From Pedobacter cryoconitis (GTDB lineage Bacteria > Bacteroidota > Bacteroidia > Sphingobacteriales > Sphingobacteriaceae), in the NCBI GenBank assembly GCA_019352875.1, contig JAAAFW010000015.1, positions 1,566,608-1,630,607 of the forward strand: a stretch of 64,000 nt of DNA, in the 5' to 3' direction. A program made the position numbers and the translations under genes. The notes beneath the pieces were generated by a model. That model was not told the origin of the DNA, ran no database searches, and worked only from the letters and a program-made list of their open reading frames with translations. Positions 61,712 to 64,000 of the stretch are shown here, piece by piece (the first letter of the stretch is position 1; each line of letters opens with the position of its first letter).

Positions 61712-62080
61712 ATGGTCTTTATAGTTGTGCTTATAGCATCTTTTCTGCTTCAAATGGTACTTCCCTGGTGGATCATCGTTCCAGTGTCTTTTATCACCTG
61801 CTGCCTGATTGGTAAAACTCCAAAAAAGTCTATATGGGAACCGTTTTTAGCCATCTTCATATTATGGACAGGAGTTGCTCTCTCTTATAGCTTGCAGAAT
61901 CAGCATATTCTGGCAGATAGGGTTGCGGAAATGTTTGGCTTGCAAACTTGGTGGCTTATCCTATTTGTTACTGCTTTAACCGGTGGTTTTATTGTTGCTA
62001 TCAGTGGTATTTGCGGCTACAAATTCCGCAAAACAATCCTGGCCAAGAAGCATGTAAGTCATAGCTCGGTTAATAATTAA
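61712..62080 (+). CDS. Small hydrophobic membrane protein (122 aa)
   Basis: 122 residues with four hydrophobic segments (about 1-15, 18-34, 46-64 and 76-102) and a basic C-terminal tail (RKTILAKKH). Family not recognised. It starts 1 base after the penicillin acylase stop and so is co-transcribed, but no functional link is known. Confidence 0.7.
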   Translation: MVFIVVLIASFLLQMVLPWWIIVPVSFITCCLIGKTPKKSIWEPFLAIFILWTGVALSYSLQNQHILADRVAEMFGLQTWWLILFVTALTGGFIVAISGICGYKFRKTILAKKHVSHSSVNN

Positions 62081-62141
62081 AGAATCTGCCGCAGATCTGC
62101 AGAATCATTTCTTCTTCAGCTTTAAAAACTGATTGTTTATG

Positions 62142-62149
62142 TATTTTTG
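62142..62149 (+). promoter_or_regulatory. TAnnTTTG (-7) box for the LuxE-like gene
   Basis: TATTTTTG followed by CC, 8 bases before the ATG at 62158, in the 77-base gap after the small membrane protein gene. Confidence 0.6.
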
Positions 62150-62157
62150 CCGCTGAT

Positions 62158-63135
62158 ATGTTAATTGACTCAATTTTCTCTATTTCAGGCAGCGACCAGT
62201 TTGAGCAAACAGCACTGGAAATTTTCAGGCTACAGGCTAAAAACTGTAGTCCATATGCTCAGTTTATCCAAAACTTGGGGGTATCCCCGGAAAAAATTGA
62301 CAGTCTGGACCAGATCCCATACTTACCTATCAGTTTTTTCAAAACACATAAAATTGTCAGCACAACGATTGATCCTGTACGTATTTTCACGAGCTCAGGC
62401 ACTACCGGGCAGCAGCAGAGCAGGCATTATGTAACGGACCTGACCCTATATGAAAAAAGTTTTAATCTCGCCTTTGACCAGTTCTATGGTAATCCCGGCA
62501 ACTTTTGTATACTGGCGTTACTCCCATCTTATCTGGAAAGAGAAGGTTCGTCTTTAATCTATATGGTTGATTCGTTGCTGAGTCAAAGCAAACATCCTGC
62601 AAGTGGGTATTTTTTACATAACCACCAGGAATTATATGAACAGCTAAGCGCACTTAAAAGTGCCGGACAGCAAACGATTCTAATCGGTGTTACCTACGCT
62701 TTACTTGATTTCCTGGAAAAATACCAGCTCGATTTTCCTGAACTGATTATTATGGAAACGGGCGGGATGAAAGGAAAAAGGAAAGAAATGGTCAGGGAAG
62801 AGCTCCATACGGTACTTAAGCAAGGCTTCGGAGTTCCTGCGATTCACAGTGAGTACGGGATGACCGAATTACTCTCGCAGGCGTATTCTCTTGGAGAAGG
62901 AATCTTCGAGTGTCCTCAGTGGATGAAAATCGTACTCAGAGATACGAATGATCCACTTTCTTTGGTACATGGCAATCAAACAGGAGGTATCAATGTAATT
63001 GACCTGGCCAATATAAACTCCTGTGCTTTTATTGCTACCCAGGATTTAGGCAGGGTTTATTCAGACGGGACTTTCGAAGTTCTGGGTCGTTTCGACAATG
63101 CAGATATCAGAGGTTGTAATCTACTTGTACAATAA
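62158..63135 (+). CDS. LuxE-like acyl-protein synthetase / acyltransferase
   Basis: A 325-residue member of the LuxE family (ANL-like). The adenylate-forming loop is FTSSGTTGQQQS (SSGTTG at 79-84); HSEYGMTELLSQAY is the adenylate-contact motif. The only cysteine near the C-terminus, Cys320 in IRGCNLLVQ, sits where LuxE carries its acyl-acceptor cysteine (Cys364 in Photobacterium LuxE, established for that protein). LuxE activates fatty acids and hands them to LuxC. A LuxC-like gene is at 4.6-5.6 kb; here the neighbours are a small membrane protein and tyrS. Confidence 0.85.
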   Translation: MLIDSIFSISGSDQFEQTALEIFRLQAKNCSPYAQFIQNLGVSPEKIDSLDQIPYLPISFFKTHKIVSTTIDPVRIFTSSGTTGQQQSRHYVTDLTLYEKSFNLAFDQFYGNPGNFCILALLPSYLEREGSSLIYMVDSLLSQSKHPASGYFLHNHQELYEQLSALKSAGQQTILIGVTYALLDFLEKYQLDFPELIIMETGGMKGKRKEMVREELHTVLKQGFGVPAIHSEYGMTELLSQAYSLGEGIFECPQWMKIVLRDTNDPLSLVHGNQTGGINVIDLANINSCAFIATQDLGRVYSDGTFEVLGRFDNADIRGCNLLVQ

Positions 63136-63156
63136 GGACCTAATTCCTGTTAAAAT

Positions 63157-63192
63157 AAAAGATCCGGCACTGGAAAACAGGCCGGATCTTTT
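63157..63192. terminator. Bidirectional intrinsic terminator, LuxE-like gene and tyrS
   Basis: A 12-bp stem, AAAAGATCCGGC/GCCGGATCTTTT, with a 12-base loop between the convergent genes. Confidence 0.88.
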
Positions 63193-63204
63193 AATGATAT
63201 CTAT

Positions 63205-64000
63205 TTATTCCGCGATCAGCAAGAAATAATTCTTCTTTCCTTTTTGTACAATAATATACTGATCATTAATTAAATCGGCAGTATTGTATTGCGCCGTCAG
63301 TTCGGCAACTTTAGTTTTATTGATACTTAACCCACCCCCCTGGATCGTCTTCTTTACTTCTCCTTTTGACGGGAATACGGAAGATTTCTCGGCTAATAGA
63401 GTGGCGACATCAATACCTTCGTTCAGTTCAGCTTTACTGATTGTATATTGAGGAACACCTTCAAAGATTTCCAGTACGTGTGCAGGGCTTAAGCTCTCCA
63501 GAAATGCGACTGAACCATTGCCAAAAAGAAACTCTGAGGTTTTTACCGCAGTTTCCAATGCTGCTTCACTATGCGTTCTGATTGTAATATCTGTCGCCAG
63601 CGCTTTTTGCAGTATTCTTAAATGAGGAGCTGCATCATGTTCTGCTTCGAGTTTGTCCAATTCATCTTTACCTAAAAGGGTGAAAATACGAATCCAGGAT
63701 TTTGCATCTGCATCTGTCGCATTTAACCAGAACTGATAATATTTATAAGGAGATGTTTTCTCGGGATCAAGCCAGATAGCTCCGCTTTCTGTTTTACCAA
63801 ATTTAGTGCCATCAGCTTTCTTGATTAACTGGGTTGTTAATCCATAAGCTGTACCACTATCTTTCCGTCTTATGAATTCTGTACCGGTTACAATATTTCC
63901 CCATTGATCTGATCCGCCCATCTGAATAGAGCAATTGTGATTTTTCCACAAATAATAAAAATCATAACCCTGAATAAGCTGGTAGCTGAACTCTGTAAAT
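63205..64000 (-). CDS. tyrS: Tyrosyl-tRNA synthetase, C-terminal part (partial)
   Basis: The open frame runs off the right edge; 264 residues are present. It includes FSYQLIQGYDFYYLW, the tyrosine-site signature GGSDQWGNI, the KMSKS-equivalent KFGKT, and a C-terminal S4 RNA-binding domain (KKTIQGGGLSINKTKV). It charges tRNA-Tyr. The N-terminal catalytic part with the HIGH-type motif lies beyond the window. An internal Met (63951) would miss part of the conserved tyrosine-binding region and is not the start. Confidence 0.95.
   Translation of the reverse strand, partial: FTEFSYQLIQGYDFYYLWKNHNCSIQMGGSDQWGNIVTGTEFIRRKDSGTAYGLTTQLIKKADGTKFGKTESGAIWLDPEKTSPYKYYQFWLNATDADAKSWIRIFTLLGKDELDKLEAEHDAAPHLRILQKALATDITIRTHSEAALETAVKTSEFLFGNGSVAFLESLSPAHVLEIFEGVPQYTISKAELNEGIDVATLLAEKSSVFPSKGEVKKTIQGGGLSINKTKVAELTAQYNTADLINDQYIIVQKGKKNYFLLIAE

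Noticed and set aside
1..64000. CRISPR arrays, prophage, insertion sequences, tRNA or rRNA genes
   Set aside because: No regularly spaced direct repeats with unique spacers, transposase or integrase frames, or cloverleaf sequences were found.

Overview
The window looks like a chromosomal segment of a Bacteroidota bacterium, most likely a Pedobacter-like member of the Sphingobacteriaceae. The reasons are a moderately AT-rich sequence, TAnnTTTG promoter boxes instead of E. coli -10 boxes, almost no Shine-Dalgarno sequences, and lineage-typical genes (gldC, a CxxxY-type CcmE, a LuxC-like acyl-CoA reductase beside a ferredoxin, a DUF3810 protein, PorT-type barrels). There is no phage, insertion sequence, CRISPR array, tRNA or rRNA. 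Most of the content is core metabolism and housekeeping.

Layout. 1-6.1 kb: end of a WD40 protein, an NlpC/P60 peptidase, uspA, dnaJ-grpE, ftsE with a small conserved gene, and a LuxC-like reductase divergent from a dicluster ferredoxin. 6.1-13.2 kb: an AI-2E/PerM permease, a NatAB-like ABC exporter, a Ppx/GppA phosphatase, then on the minus strand iscX-kdsC-maf, a 2Fe-2S ferredoxin and a DUF2520 protein. 13.2-20.4 kb: a cytochrome c maturation block (ccmB, ccmC, ccmD, ccmE, ccmF) split by gdhA, with gldC upstream. 20.4-31.8 kb: RNA helicase, divergent pyrC-DUF3810-hscA, an S1/P1-type enzyme, dedA, dnaN, a YdeI-like protein, a glycerophosphodiesterase and a small barrel protein. 31.9-35.0 kb: glyS, an unusual 11-bp tandem/inverted repeat, a CAP protein and a GtrA-like protein. 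35.1-42.8 kb: aromatic amino acid catabolism (phenylalanine hydroxylase, HPPD, homogentisate dioxygenase, FAH-type hydrolase, flavin reductase, SDR). 42.9-49.1 kb: YihY, a barrel protein, a 7TM-PAS histidine kinase, riboflavin synthase and threonine aldolase. 49.5-59.0 kb: sugar metabolism (two paralogous BadF/NAGK-type kinases, an NrtR-like regulator, pfkA, gapA, glgB, a GH31 glucosidase). 59.2-64 kb: penicillin acylase, a LuxE-like acyl-protein synthetase and the C-terminal part of tyrS.

How the genes work together. PhhA, Hpd, HmgA and FAH make most of a Phe/Tyr to fumarate plus acetoacetate route; the aminotransferase and maleylacetoacetate isomerase are not in the window. CcmB/C/D/E/F make a heme-delivery system with a cysteine-type CcmE and no ccmA, ccmG or ccmH here. 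pfkA, a sugar kinase and gapA form a glycolytic cluster next to glycogen branching and alpha-glucosidase genes. LuxC-like and LuxE-like enzymes, each with its catalytic cysteine, suggest fatty aldehyde formation without luciferase.

The most general signal I found is regulatory. Exact TAnnTTTG boxes lie only 4-9 nt upstream of at least eight start codons, which suggests leaderless or nearly leaderless transcripts. The most unusual DNA is the 11-bp periodic repeat at about 33.6 kb. I saw no clear-cut undescribed multi-gene system.
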